DNA of 33,970 nt. Source: Ignavibacteriales bacterium. Lineage in GTDB: Bacteria > Bacteroidota > Ignavibacteria > Ignavibacteriales > Melioribacteraceae. The notes under the pieces were generated by a model. It searched no databases and was not told the DNA's origin. It saw only the letters and a program-made list of their open reading frames with translations. The stretch's first letter is position 1, and every line of letters begins with the position of its first letter. Made by a program: the position numbers and the translations under genes. The stretch covers positions 1 through 33,970 of the forward strand of contig JACRFC010000036.1 in the NCBI GenBank assembly GCA_016234355.1, given 5' to 3'. Below, in pieces: positions 20,619-30,104 of this stretch.

Positions 20619-22280
20619 ATGAAACTATTTAAAAATATTTCATTCATAAAATTGATCATTATACTTCTTCTTAGTTCACAAATCTCTTTCCCCCAGCAAA
20701 CTGAAAAGAAGATCAAGAAAGAAGATATTCTCAATGCAGAAAAAATATTCGGTCTTGAATTTACCGATGCGGAAAGAGATTCTATGCAAACTGCTCTTAA
20801 TGATAATTTGGCTAAGTACAACGGAATTCACAAAGTTGAATTGCTTAACAGCATTCCTCCCGCTCTTTTATTTAATCCGATCCCTGCCGGATTTAAGTTT
20901 GATCAAAAACAGAAGCCGCTCAAATTCAGCAGCTACTCGAATGTTAAAATGCCAGGCAACATGGAAGACCTTGTCTACTACTCTATTGGAGAGCTGGCTC
21001 AATTAATCAAAACAAAAAAATTAACTTCAACCGAACTAACTAAATTCTTCTTAGAGCGTTTGAAAAAATACGGACCAAAACTTCACTGCATAATAACTTT
21101 GACAGAGGAACGTGCAATTGAAGAAGCCAAAAAAGCCGATGAAGAAATAGCAAAAGGAAAATACAAGGGATTATTGCACGGAATTCCTTTTGGTGTAAAA
21201 GATCTTCTCTCGACAAAAAAATATAAAACAACCTGGGGAGCAGAACCATTTATTGATCAACTGATTGATGAAGATGCAACAGTTATTAAAAAATTAAACG
21301 ATGCCGGCGCGGTGCTTGCAGTTAAGTTTTCTATGGGCGCTTTGGCAATGGGTGATGTTTGGTTTGGCGGAATGACAAGAAATCCGTGGGATACAACAAG
21401 AGGTTCAAGCGGTTCATCTGCGGGTTCGGCAGCGGCTGTTTCTGCTGGATTAATTCCATTTGCTATTGGAACAGAAACACTTGGATCAATTGTCTCTCCT
21501 TCTACAGTTTGCGGTGTTACAAGTCTGCGTCCGACTTACGGAAGAGTCAGCCGTTCCGGTGCAATGGCTTTAAGCTGGTCGATGGATAAGATCGGTTCTC
21601 TTTGCAGAAATACAGAAGATATCGCAATTGTTTTCAATGCTATTTACGGATTAGATGAAAAAGATCAAACTCTTTATAATGCATCTTTTAATTACACACC
21701 TAAACTTGATATTAAAAAATTGCGTGTCGGTTATCTCAAGAATGATTTTGACAAGGACTATGCGTTTCATAAAAATGATTCTCTTGCATTAAAAAAATTA
21801 GAGGAACTTGGTGTTCAGCTAATTTCTATTAAATTACCGGATATAAACGTTGATAATCTTCGCATAATACTTTCTGCTGAAGCTGGCGCCGCGTTCGATG
21901 AACTCACCCGTTCCAATAAAGACGATCTTCTTAAACGGCAGACAAAAAATGCATGGCCTAATCAGTTTAGATCCTATCGCTTCATTCCTGCTGTCGAATA
22001 TATAAATGCAAACAGAATCCGTTTTCAACTTATACAAGAAATGGAAAAGCTGTTTGATAAAGTTGATTTGTATGTTGCACCGTCATGGCAAGGCAGTAAC
22101 TTGTTAACCACAAACTTAACCGGCAATCCATGTGTAGTTCTTCCAAATGGATTTTCTCAGCACGGCACTCCAACAAGTTTTACATTCATCGGTAATTTAT
22201 TTGACGAAGCAAGATTGATCGCATTTGCAAAAATTTATCAGGATGCAACTGATCATCATAAGAAACATCCGCAATTATAA
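20619..22280 (+). CDS. Amidase-signature family hydrolase, exported
   Basis: GGMTRNPWDTTRGSSGSSAGSAAAVSAGLIPFAIGTETLGSIVSPS. ATG at 20619 gives signal peptide MKLFKNISFIKLIIILLLSSQISFPQ; the ORF track extends to 20526. Confidence 0.9.
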   Translation: MKLFKNISFIKLIIILLLSSQISFPQQTEKKIKKEDILNAEKIFGLEFTDAERDSMQTALNDNLAKYNGIHKVELLNSIPPALLFNPIPAGFKFDQKQKPLKFSSYSNVKMPGNMEDLVYYSIGELAQLIKTKKLTSTELTKFFLERLKKYGPKLHCIITLTEERAIEEAKKADEEIAKGKYKGLLHGIPFGVKDLLSTKKYKTTWGAEPFIDQLIDEDATVIKKLNDAGAVLAVKFSMGALAMGDVWFGGMTRNPWDTTRGSSGSSAGSAAAVSAGLIPFAIGTETLGSIVSPSTVCGVTSLRPTYGRVSRSGAMALSWSMDKIGSLCRNTEDIAIVFNAIYGLDEKDQTLYNASFNYTPKLDIKKLRVGYLKNDFDKDYAFHKNDSLALKKLEELGVQLISIKLPDINVDNLRIILSAEAGAAFDELTRSNKDDLLKRQTKNAWPNQFRSYRFIPAVEYINANRIRFQLIQEMEKLFDKVDLYVAPSWQGSNLLTTNLTGNPCVVLPNGFSQHGTPTSFTFIGNLFDEARLIAFAKIYQDATDHHKKHPQL

Positions 22281-22287
22281 CGTTCCT

Positions 22288-22321
22288 ACAGTAGAGACTT
22301 GATTAATCAAGTCCCTACTGT
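22288..22321. terminator. 34-bp near-perfect palindrome
   Basis: ACAGTAGAGACTTGATT/AATCAAGTCCCTACTGT, one mismatch per arm. Confidence 0.6.
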
Positions 22322-22380
22322 TAGTTTTCATATAGAAATTTTCCACTCCTCCGTTATAAAACAATTCCAGGAGGTGAAAC

Positions 22381-23130
22381 ATGAAAGTCCTTGGTTCTTA
22401 CGAAAAAGCCCGTATTTATATTGACAAACATTATCAAGAATCCGAAGAAGCAAAATTCCGTAAACGAAAAATGAATCCCGGTCCTACAATCACAATCTCC
22501 CGCGAAACCGGAATTGGCGCTGTGGCAATCTGCGAAAAATTAATTGAGTACTTTAATCATTATGCCATCGATGATTATAACGATTGGACTTACTTTGACC
22601 GTGACCTGATAGAAAAAATAATGGAAGATCATCACCTGCCCGAACATTTTCGAAAATATCTATCAGAAGAGAAACAGCACAAAATTGATTCATGGTTCGG
22701 AGAGATATTGGGAATTTCTCCTTCAAAACTTTCTCTTCTTCACAAAACCTCGCACACAATATTAAAACTTGCCGAACATGGAAACGTAATTATTGTTGGA
22801 AGAGGTGCAAACATTATAACAACAACTATTCCGAATGCTTTTCATATCAGGTTCGTTGCACCGCTAAGTTTCAGAATTGAAAATGCAATGCAGCTTTACA
22901 ATGTTGACAGGAAAACTGCAACCGATTTTATTAAGGAGAAGGACGAATCCAGAAAAAATTATATCTGGAAATATTTTCATAAAAATATTGAAGACCCGCT
23001 TCTATATCACACTGTTGTCAATACTAACCTTCTCAAGTTTGAAGAAATTGCAGAAATGATAGGACACTGTGTAATAAGACGATTTCCGGAATTCTTTACA
23101 AGCCCATTTAAGGAATTAGTTAACGAATGA
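22381..23130 (+). CDS. Cytidylate kinase-like family protein
   Basis: GPTITISRETGIGAVAICEKL P-loop-like start, WTYFDRDLIEKI, GNVIIVGRGANIIT. Confidence 0.75.
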   Translation: MKVLGSYEKARIYIDKHYQESEEAKFRKRKMNPGPTITISRETGIGAVAICEKLIEYFNHYAIDDYNDWTYFDRDLIEKIMEDHHLPEHFRKYLSEEKQHKIDSWFGEILGISPSKLSLLHKTSHTILKLAEHGNVIIVGRGANIITTTIPNAFHIRFVAPLSFRIENAMQLYNVDRKTATDFIKEKDESRKNYIWKYFHKNIEDPLLYHTVVNTNLLKFEEIAEMIGHCVIRRFPEFFTSPFKELVNE

Positions 23131-23139
23131 GAAGCTTAT

Positions 23140-23703
23140 ATGAAACAAATAAGTAAACTATTGTTTCTATCAATTCTGATTATTCCGATTTCTCAAAGCA
23201 ACATACAAAAACATATGAATAGGCAAAAGGAAAAGAAAATGGATTTCAAAATATTCAGCACCGCTTTTAAGGAAGGTGAAATGATTCCCGATAAATATAC
23301 TTGCGATGGAATCAATATTTCCCCTCTTCTCAATTGGACCGACCCGCCTGCCGGCACAAAAACTTTTGCACTTATCAATGATGATCCGGATGCGCCGATC
23401 GGTGACTGGGTTCACTGGATAGTGTTTAATATCCCGCCGGATGTTCGAGAGCTGAAAGAAGAAGCATCCTCTAAACATTTACTTCCCAAAGGTGCGGTTG
23501 AAGGGATAAATGATTTCCGAAAGAATAATTACGGTGGTCCGTGTCCGCCTTCGGGAACTCACAGATATTTCTTCAAGCTCTTCGCTTTAGATATTGTATT
23601 ACCACTCAAAGAATCTGCCGTCAAAAAACAATTGCTCGATTCGATGAAAGGGCATATTTTAGCCGAAGCAACTTTAATCGGTAAATACAAACGACAAAAA
23701 TAA
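23140..23703 (+). CDS. YbhB/YbcL family PEBP (Raf kinase inhibitor-like) protein
   Basis: YTCDGINISPLLNWTDPPAGTKTFALINDDPDAPIGDWVHWIVFNIPP...NNYGGPCPPSGTHRYFFKLFALD. Confidence 0.93.
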   Translation: MKQISKLLFLSILIIPISQSNIQKHMNRQKEKKMDFKIFSTAFKEGEMIPDKYTCDGINISPLLNWTDPPAGTKTFALINDDPDAPIGDWVHWIVFNIPPDVRELKEEASSKHLLPKGAVEGINDFRKNNYGGPCPPSGTHRYFFKLFALDIVLPLKESAVKKQLLDSMKGHILAEATLIGKYKRQK

Positions 23704-23808
23704 AGCGACACGAACAGAACAAGATCAAGAACATGATCAAGAGCAAGATTCTTGCTCATGCTTTTGATCTAACTATTTTTTCTTTCCCCAAAAAATCGGA
23801 GCTGTAAA

Positions 23809-25320
23809 ATGAAATCAAAAAAAATATCGCTCTACTCTATTCTTTTGTTGATCTCTTTTCTAATTACAAACTCTTTTGCTCAGCAGGATAAGCTTCAAAA
23901 AATTAATGAGTTTATCAACAAGGCAATGAAAGATTGGGAGATGCCCGGTTTTTCTGTCGCTATTGTAAAAAATGACTCTGTAATTTTTGCTAAAGGTTAC
24001 GGCGTTCGTAATATAAATAAAAGCGATCCGGTTGATGAAAATACTTTGTTCGTAATTGCATCGTGCAGCAAAGCTTTTACAACAGCATCTCTTGCAATTC
24101 TTGTTGATCAAGGAAAAATTAAGTGGGATGATCCTGTAACAAAATATCTTCCCGATTTTCAAATGTATGATCCATGGGTTACAAAGGAAATTACTATCCG
24201 CGATCTTACATCTCACAAAAGCGGATTAGAAACATTCAGCGGTGATTTTCTCTGGCTTAATTCAACTTACGACAGGAAAGAAGTAATTAACCGTGCACGC
24301 TACTTAAAACCGACTTCAAGTTTTCGCAGCAGGTATGGTTATCAAAATATTATGTTTATTACCGCAGCCGAAGTAATCAAAGCAGTAACCGATACTTCGT
24401 GGAGCGATTATATAAAAACTCATATACTGGAAAATTTGGAGATGAATCACACAAACACCAGCTATGAAGTTTATAACAATGACAACAACGCCGCAAATGG
24501 TCATTACAAAAAAGAAAATGTAATGAAAGTTTTTACCGATACACAGATAGATAATGCTCAAGGGGCGCTTGGTATTAATTCAAGTGCGATTGAAATGGCG
24601 CAGTGGATCCGTTTACAGCTTGGCAAAGGAAAATATAACGGTAAAAGAATTTTCAGCGAACGCCAATCTTCAGAAATGTGGTCAAATCAAACTCCAATAG
24701 GAACTTTGAATTACGGATTGGGCTGGTTTATCCGTTACTGGAACGGAAAAAGAATGTTGAACCACGGAGGCGGTATGCCCGGGATGATTTCTGATGTTAC
24801 ACTGGTTCCCGAAGAAAATTTTGGTTTTGTAATTCTTAGTAATTACGAAACCGGGATGGTTGGAGCAGTTAGAAATTACATTAGCGATCTGTTTACAAAT
24901 GCTGAACCGAAAGATTGGGAAAAATTAATGGTTGATGGTTTTGCAAAAAGACATGAAGCACAAGAAAAAGAATTTAAACGCAGAGAAGAAATACAAGCTA
25001 AAGATACAAAACCATCATTACCTCTTGAAAAATTTTCCGGAATGTATGAAGATAAAATGTACGGCAAAGCGGAAGTATCATTGAAAGACGGCAAACTGTT
25101 TTTGCAATTTCTTCCTACTCCTACTTTCCGTGGAGAACTAAATCATTACCAATATGATATGTTTTATATTGATTGGGAAGATGAATTCTTAACACGCGGC
25201 TGGGTTAAATTCGATATGAATTTCAATTCAGATATTAAGAAAATGACTTTCGAAGTTCCCAATTCACCGGATTTCATTTTTACTGAACTCCTCTTTGAAA
25301 AATTACCCGAGAAAAAATAA
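23809..25320 (+). CDS. Serine hydrolase, beta-lactamase class C-like
   Basis: VIASCSKAFTTASLAI (SxxK), RYGYQNIMF (YxN), NHGGGMPGMIS; signal peptide. Confidence 0.9.
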   Translation: MKSKKISLYSILLLISFLITNSFAQQDKLQKINEFINKAMKDWEMPGFSVAIVKNDSVIFAKGYGVRNINKSDPVDENTLFVIASCSKAFTTASLAILVDQGKIKWDDPVTKYLPDFQMYDPWVTKEITIRDLTSHKSGLETFSGDFLWLNSTYDRKEVINRARYLKPTSSFRSRYGYQNIMFITAAEVIKAVTDTSWSDYIKTHILENLEMNHTNTSYEVYNNDNNAANGHYKKENVMKVFTDTQIDNAQGALGINSSAIEMAQWIRLQLGKGKYNGKRIFSERQSSEMWSNQTPIGTLNYGLGWFIRYWNGKRMLNHGGGMPGMISDVTLVPEENFGFVILSNYETGMVGAVRNYISDLFTNAEPKDWEKLMVDGFAKRHEAQEKEFKRREEIQAKDTKPSLPLEKFSGMYEDKMYGKAEVSLKDGKLFLQFLPTPTFRGELNHYQYDMFYIDWEDEFLTRGWVKFDMNFNSDIKKMTFEVPNSPDFIFTELLFEKLPEKK

Positions 25321-25327
25321 TTTCTTA

Positions 25328-25375
25328 GCAAGCACCGGAATATTATTAGTGGATTATTTTGGTGCTTGCATTTTT
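25328..25375 (+). terminator. Terminator-like hairpin
   Basis: 9-bp stem GCAAGCACC ... GGTGCTTGC followed by attttt. Confidence 0.65.
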
Positions 25376-25487
25376 CCGGTGATAGTAATACGAATCAATT
25401 TTTAAGTTGTTTAGGTAATAATAAGAACTTAATACCATAATAATCGTCTTAATACTTACTCAAATAAAAATTAAGGAAGTCTGCTAA

Positions 25488-27266
25488 ATGAAAGATCAAA
25501 TTAGATTTTTACTCCTAACAGTTTTATTTCTTTTTGCCTCGTTAACAGAAATATCGGCACAGCAAAAATTTTATGTTAACTTAAACGATCGGGCTGACGA
25601 TCTTTTCAAAGTAACACTAGTACCCGAAAAACTTACTGAACAAAATAAAATCTATCAGTTTGCATCCACAGCTCCGGGAACATATCAGACAATGGATATC
25701 GGCAGATATGTCCGTTCGTTCAAAGCATACGATGAAACAGGAAACGAACTTGGTTCGAAGCAGATCTCAACGAATCAATGGGAACTTGAAGAACCGGTAA
25801 AGACAAAAAAAATAGTTTATACCATTGCCGAAACATGGGATACACCTGTTAAAGAACATTCAGTTTATGCAATGAGCGGAACATCTTTAGAAAATGACCA
25901 TGTGCTGGTAAACGGCCAATGTGTATTCGGATATTTTCACGGGATGCAAAAAACTCCGATCAAAATTAAATTAGATTATCCAAAAGAATGGCTTGCCGGT
26001 ACAGCATTGAATCTTGACAAAGAAGGTTTCTATGACGCACCGGATTATGATTATGTTGTTGATTCTCCGATCCTCCTTGGTAATCTTACAAAAGCAACAA
26101 CCAAAATTGAGAACACTTCGGTTGATGTATATACTTATTCTAAGACCGGCAAAGTTTCTTCGGATCAAATATTAATCTTACTCGAAGATATGCTGACAGC
26201 TACAAGTCAATTCACACAAGGGCTTCCTGTGGATCGTTATACATTTCTTTTCCATTTTGAAAATTTTTCCTCCGGTGCGTGGGAACATAATTTCAGCTCC
26301 GAATATGTTTTTAATGAATTGCCTTTAGAAGGAGCATACGCAAAAGAAATTAAATCAACTGCTGCGCACGAATTTTATCATGTTATAACTCCGTTAAATA
26401 TTCATAGCGAATTGGTTGGTAATTTCAATTTTGAAAAACCGACTATGTCTCAACATATTTGGCTATATGAAGGAGTAACAGAATGGGCTTCCGATATTCT
26501 CCAGTTACGGGATTATCTAACCTCTCTCGATGATTTCCTTGCAGAGATAAAAACAAAACTAATTATGAATGATAATTATGATCCAGCGATCTCACTTGTG
26601 GATCTCTCTCTTCATTCAACCGAAAGACAAGATCAGTATGGAAACATTTATCAAAAGGGTGCTGTTGTTGCCTGCTTGCTCGATATCCGTCTGCTCGAAC
26701 TTTCAAAAGGAAAAAAGGGATTGCGGGAAGTATTAAATCAACTTTATAAAGATTATGGTGCTAACAAAGCTTTTAGCGAAAAAGATTTTTTTGATGAATT
26801 TGTAAATCGTACTTATCCCGAGATCGCAGATTTTATCAACAGATATATTAAAGGAACAGATAAACTTCCTGTAGCAGATTATTTTGAGAACTTAGGAATC
26901 GAATACAAAGAATTTGTAGGAATAGACAGTTCAAAAATTTCTCTCGGATTCGGGATTGGATTGAAGGATAATAAATTTGTTGTTACAAAAGTTGACAACA
27001 TAACCGAAGATGGTCTTAGAACAAATGATTTTATAATAAAAGTAAATGGAGAAGAAGTAACACTTCAAAATGCACAGACAAAATTTGCTTTTATGAAGAA
27101 TATGAAAGTTGGTGATTCTTTCGTATTAACCATAGAGCGTAATGGTACCCAAAAGGAGGTTCAATGCTTTATGATACCAAAATCAATTAAACATCAATTT
27201 AAGGTTCTTGATACTGCTTCCGATCAACAGCTTGAATTACGAAGTGCCTGGATGAAAAACTTATAA
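25488..27266 (+). CDS. M61 family metallopeptidase with C-terminal PDZ domain
   Basis: AAHEFYHVITPLNIHS (HExxH), HIWLYEGVTEWASD (glutamate ligand), PDZ-like LGFGIGLKDNKFVVTKVDNITEDGLRTNDFIIKVNGEEV. Confidence 0.9.
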   Translation: MKDQIRFLLLTVLFLFASLTEISAQQKFYVNLNDRADDLFKVTLVPEKLTEQNKIYQFASTAPGTYQTMDIGRYVRSFKAYDETGNELGSKQISTNQWELEEPVKTKKIVYTIAETWDTPVKEHSVYAMSGTSLENDHVLVNGQCVFGYFHGMQKTPIKIKLDYPKEWLAGTALNLDKEGFYDAPDYDYVVDSPILLGNLTKATTKIENTSVDVYTYSKTGKVSSDQILILLEDMLTATSQFTQGLPVDRYTFLFHFENFSSGAWEHNFSSEYVFNELPLEGAYAKEIKSTAAHEFYHVITPLNIHSELVGNFNFEKPTMSQHIWLYEGVTEWASDILQLRDYLTSLDDFLAEIKTKLIMNDNYDPAISLVDLSLHSTERQDQYGNIYQKGAVVACLLDIRLLELSKGKKGLREVLNQLYKDYGANKAFSEKDFFDEFVNRTYPEIADFINRYIKGTDKLPVADYFENLGIEYKEFVGIDSSKISLGFGIGLKDNKFVVTKVDNITEDGLRTNDFIIKVNGEEVTLQNAQTKFAFMKNMKVGDSFVLTIERNGTQKEVQCFMIPKSIKHQFKVLDTASDQQLELRSAWMKNL

Positions 27267-27277
27267 GAAGTTTTTAA

Positions 27278-27308
27278 CCCTGGTGCTATTATTAACCGCC
27301 AGGGCTTT
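27278..27308 (+). terminator. Terminator-like hairpin
   Basis: CCCTGGTG...CGCCAGGG then cttttg; one wobble pair. Confidence 0.55.
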
Positions 27309-27380
27309 TGTTTTACTCCTTTATTAACATACTTTTTTCTATTAGATTTACTTCAGATAAGTAGTAGCTCGGGTAAAACA

Positions 27381-28463
27381 ATGATTCGAAAACTTCAAAT
27401 TAGAATATTACTTGTAGTTCCGGTTATTATTTCAATTCTCTCATGCTCTTCAACATCCATTCTAGATAAAGTATATCCCACTTTGAGCGACGGCAAATAC
27501 GATAGTGAGTTTCCATACAAAAATTCATCGCAGCAGCTTGAAGAGGTAAGTAATTCTATCCGATTGATCAATAGCATAGCGTTTTATGAAAGTTATGTTT
27601 TCGATCGCTATAAAAATTTTACTTTACTACAACTGAATCAAACAGATTTTGAAAAGAATGCAGTTGAGAAAGTTTATTTCAATCGTACCGCCTCCGGAAC
27701 GGGAACAATTATTTTTGCACATCAAGGTTTAGTTGCGTTGTTAACTGTTGCCCATATTGTTTCATTCCCCGATACAGTTGTTTCATATTTTGTAAATCCG
27801 GATGGGATTTCGTCTCAATTTGTCGAGAGTATTTCGATCAAATTGAAACAGACAAATTATGTTTCCGATTTCCCCGAGAGCGGAGAACTTGATGTAATTC
27901 TTAAAGATAAAAATATGGATGTGGCACTGCTTGGTAAAAAATATTCGCCAAATGAAACTAATAACATGACCGTTTTTCAATATCCATGGGGTAACTCAAC
28001 CGAGCTTGAATGGGGAAGTTTTATTTATGTTTTTGGATTCCCGATGAATTATAAAATGATCTCCAAAGGAATTGTCAGCAGTCCGGGCAAAGAAAAGCAT
28101 ATTTTTCTAATTGATGCAGTATTCAATAAAGGTTGTAGCGGAGGAATTGTTCTTGCCATACGCGATGGTGTTCCTAATTTTGAATTGGTTGGAATTGTAA
28201 AATCTGTTCCGGCTGAATTTGAAAACACTTTACGACCGCTTATTAAAGAAAGAGATCTAGAATATAACCCGATGCTTCCTTATAAAGGTGATGTGTACGT
28301 TGATAAAGAACAAGTACTGCGCATAGGCATCACAAAAGTTATTGGCATTGAAACCGTAAAAGATTTTTTAATCTCTAAAAAAAATGATTTAATAAGTATG
28401 GGATATAATTTTAAAGACCTTTTTAGTCCGACTAATCAAACCATCTTAAAACAAATTCATTGA
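27381..28463 (+). CDS. Lipoprotein with trypsin-like serine peptidase fold
   Basis: Lipobox ISILSCSS; GTGTIIFAHQGLVALLTVAHIV (His), DVALLGKK (Asp), NKGCSGGIVLAI (Ser). Confidence 0.75.
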   Translation: MIRKLQIRILLVVPVIISILSCSSTSILDKVYPTLSDGKYDSEFPYKNSSQQLEEVSNSIRLINSIAFYESYVFDRYKNFTLLQLNQTDFEKNAVEKVYFNRTASGTGTIIFAHQGLVALLTVAHIVSFPDTVVSYFVNPDGISSQFVESISIKLKQTNYVSDFPESGELDVILKDKNMDVALLGKKYSPNETNNMTVFQYPWGNSTELEWGSFIYVFGFPMNYKMISKGIVSSPGKEKHIFLIDAVFNKGCSGGIVLAIRDGVPNFELVGIVKSVPAEFENTLRPLIKERDLEYNPMLPYKGDVYVDKEQVLRIGITKVIGIETVKDFLISKKNDLISMGYNFKDLFSPTNQTILKQIH

Positions 28464-28465
28464 AG

Positions 28466-28533
28466 AGCTTTCAGCGTTCAGCTATCAGCTTAAAATTTAA
28501 TAACTGAAAGCTGATTGCTGACAGCCGATAGCT
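28466..28533. terminator. Imperfect hairpin at convergent gene ends
   Basis: 26-nt arms agctttcagcgttcagctatcagctt / aagctgattgctgacagccgatagct, six mismatches; the right arm overlaps the last bases of the minus-strand aminotransferase. Confidence 0.6.
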
Positions 28534-29842
28534 ACTCCATAACTTCTTTTATTTCACCGCGTGCTACAGATTCAATTACATCTGCGAAAAGATCTATTTC
28601 AGAAACCATTGTATAAACATTTGGTGTAATTCGTAACCCTTTGAACTCTTCAAAATTAATTACAACTACAAAGATCCTATGCTTACTTAATAAATACTCT
28701 GCAAGTTTACTTATGTTTACACCTGTAATATTAAAATTTACTATTCCTGCCCAATTAGATTCATCGTTTATATCAATCAAAAATTTAACGTTATCATATT
28801 CTTTCACCCGGTTGATCCACCGTTTATGAAGATAACGGAATCTTTCAGCTTTTCTGTCAATCCCAATTGCTTCGTTGAATGCAAGAGCTTCTGCAATTGC
28901 ATTATGATTCGCGGCCGGATGAGTTCCAATCTCTTCGAACTTGCGGATATTGTCTTCCATCTCTTTTGATGCTGCCATTAAGGGCCATACTTTTTTAATT
29001 AGATTTCTTTTAACATACAACATTCCGGTTCCGATTGGTGCGTAAGTCCATTTGTGAAGCGAAGTACCAAAATAATCGCATTCGAGATCTGCAAGAGTAT
29101 AAGGAAAATGATTGAACGAATGTGCCCCGTCAACAATAACTTCAATCCCTTTTTCATGTGCTGCTCTGCAAACATCGCGTACAGGAAGAATTTGTCCCGT
29201 TAGAAAACAAGTGTGACTTATCAAAATGATTTTGGTTTTAGTAGTGATTCCGTTTTTTAGAGCTTCAACATAATCGTCTTTATCAATTAGAGGAGTGGGA
29301 TATTTAACTTTGTTAACTTTTATACCAATTCGTCTTTCCATTTGATTAAATGTTGTTAACATGCGGGGATAGTCTTGAGTGGTTGTAAGAATTTCATCTC
29401 CGGGTTTAAAATCAATTCCTAATTGAATGATTTGCAATGACTCACTATCGTTTCTAGTAATTGCGATTTCTTCTTTATCGCATCCGAATACAACTGCTAA
29501 TTTTTCACGTACTGTTTCAACTTTCGGTTCTACATGCTGCCACATATAATATGAAGGTGCTTGGTTACAATAATCTATATAACGCTTGAAGGCATCTATA
29601 ACAACACGAGGTGAAGGAGAAACACCGCCGTTATTTAAATTTATTAGCGAACGATCAACATCAAATGCCGATTGAATTCTTCCCCAGAAGTCTTCATCAC
29701 TTGCAGAAGCAACCGGAGAAATTGAAGGATTTAATTTTTCTATTGCTTCTGTTGCACGTGCAAAGGCATCGGTTCTTAAAGCAATAAATGCCCCGCCTGT
29801 TGAAATCATAAACCTATTCAAAAATTGACGACGTGAGTACAT
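28532..29842 (-). CDS. PLP-dependent class V aminotransferase (isopenicillin-N-epimerase-like), Tat-exported
   Basis: MYSRRQFLNRFMISTGGAFIAL twin-arginine leader; VDGAHSFNHFPYTLADLECDYFGTSLHKWTYAPIGTG PLP-lysine region. Confidence 0.88.
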   Translation of the reverse strand: MYSRRQFLNRFMISTGGAFIALRTDAFARATEAIEKLNPSISPVASASDEDFWGRIQSAFDVDRSLINLNNGGVSPSPRVVIDAFKRYIDYCNQAPSYYMWQHVEPKVETVREKLAVVFGCDKEEIAITRNDSESLQIIQLGIDFKPGDEILTTTQDYPRMLTTFNQMERRIGIKVNKVKYPTPLIDKDDYVEALKNGITTKTKIILISHTCFLTGQILPVRDVCRAAHEKGIEVIVDGAHSFNHFPYTLADLECDYFGTSLHKWTYAPIGTGMLYVKRNLIKKVWPLMAASKEMEDNIRKFEEIGTHPAANHNAIAEALAFNEAIGIDRKAERFRYLHKRWINRVKEYDNVKFLIDINDESNWAGIVNFNITGVNISKLAEYLLSKHRIFVVVINFEEFKGLRITPNVYTMVSEIDLFADVIESVARGEIKEVME

Positions 29843-30104
29843 GTTAATATCTCCTTGAATTGTAGATTGGTTTAATTGAAACTATTACAAATCAACTTTC
29901 AAAAGCAATCTTAATTTATAAAAAGATACTCTTTTATTTCTACCAATTTTATCTATACAATCTTCCCTTTCTTTCGCTAATTTCTTAAAGATAAATTAAA
30001 GTAAATGCGTTGAATATACGGACGTTAACCGAAAGATTTTGCTTTATGTTAGTAGGATTATATTATATATTAAACCCGTAAAGCAGTTTAAGATGTTTTT
30101 GTAA

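Noticed and set aside
28466-28533. AGCTTTCAGC/CAGCTATCAGC repeat as a mobile element or CRISPR-like repeat
   Set aside because: Single hairpin exactly between convergent genes; a terminator-type intergenic repeat is the simpler reading.
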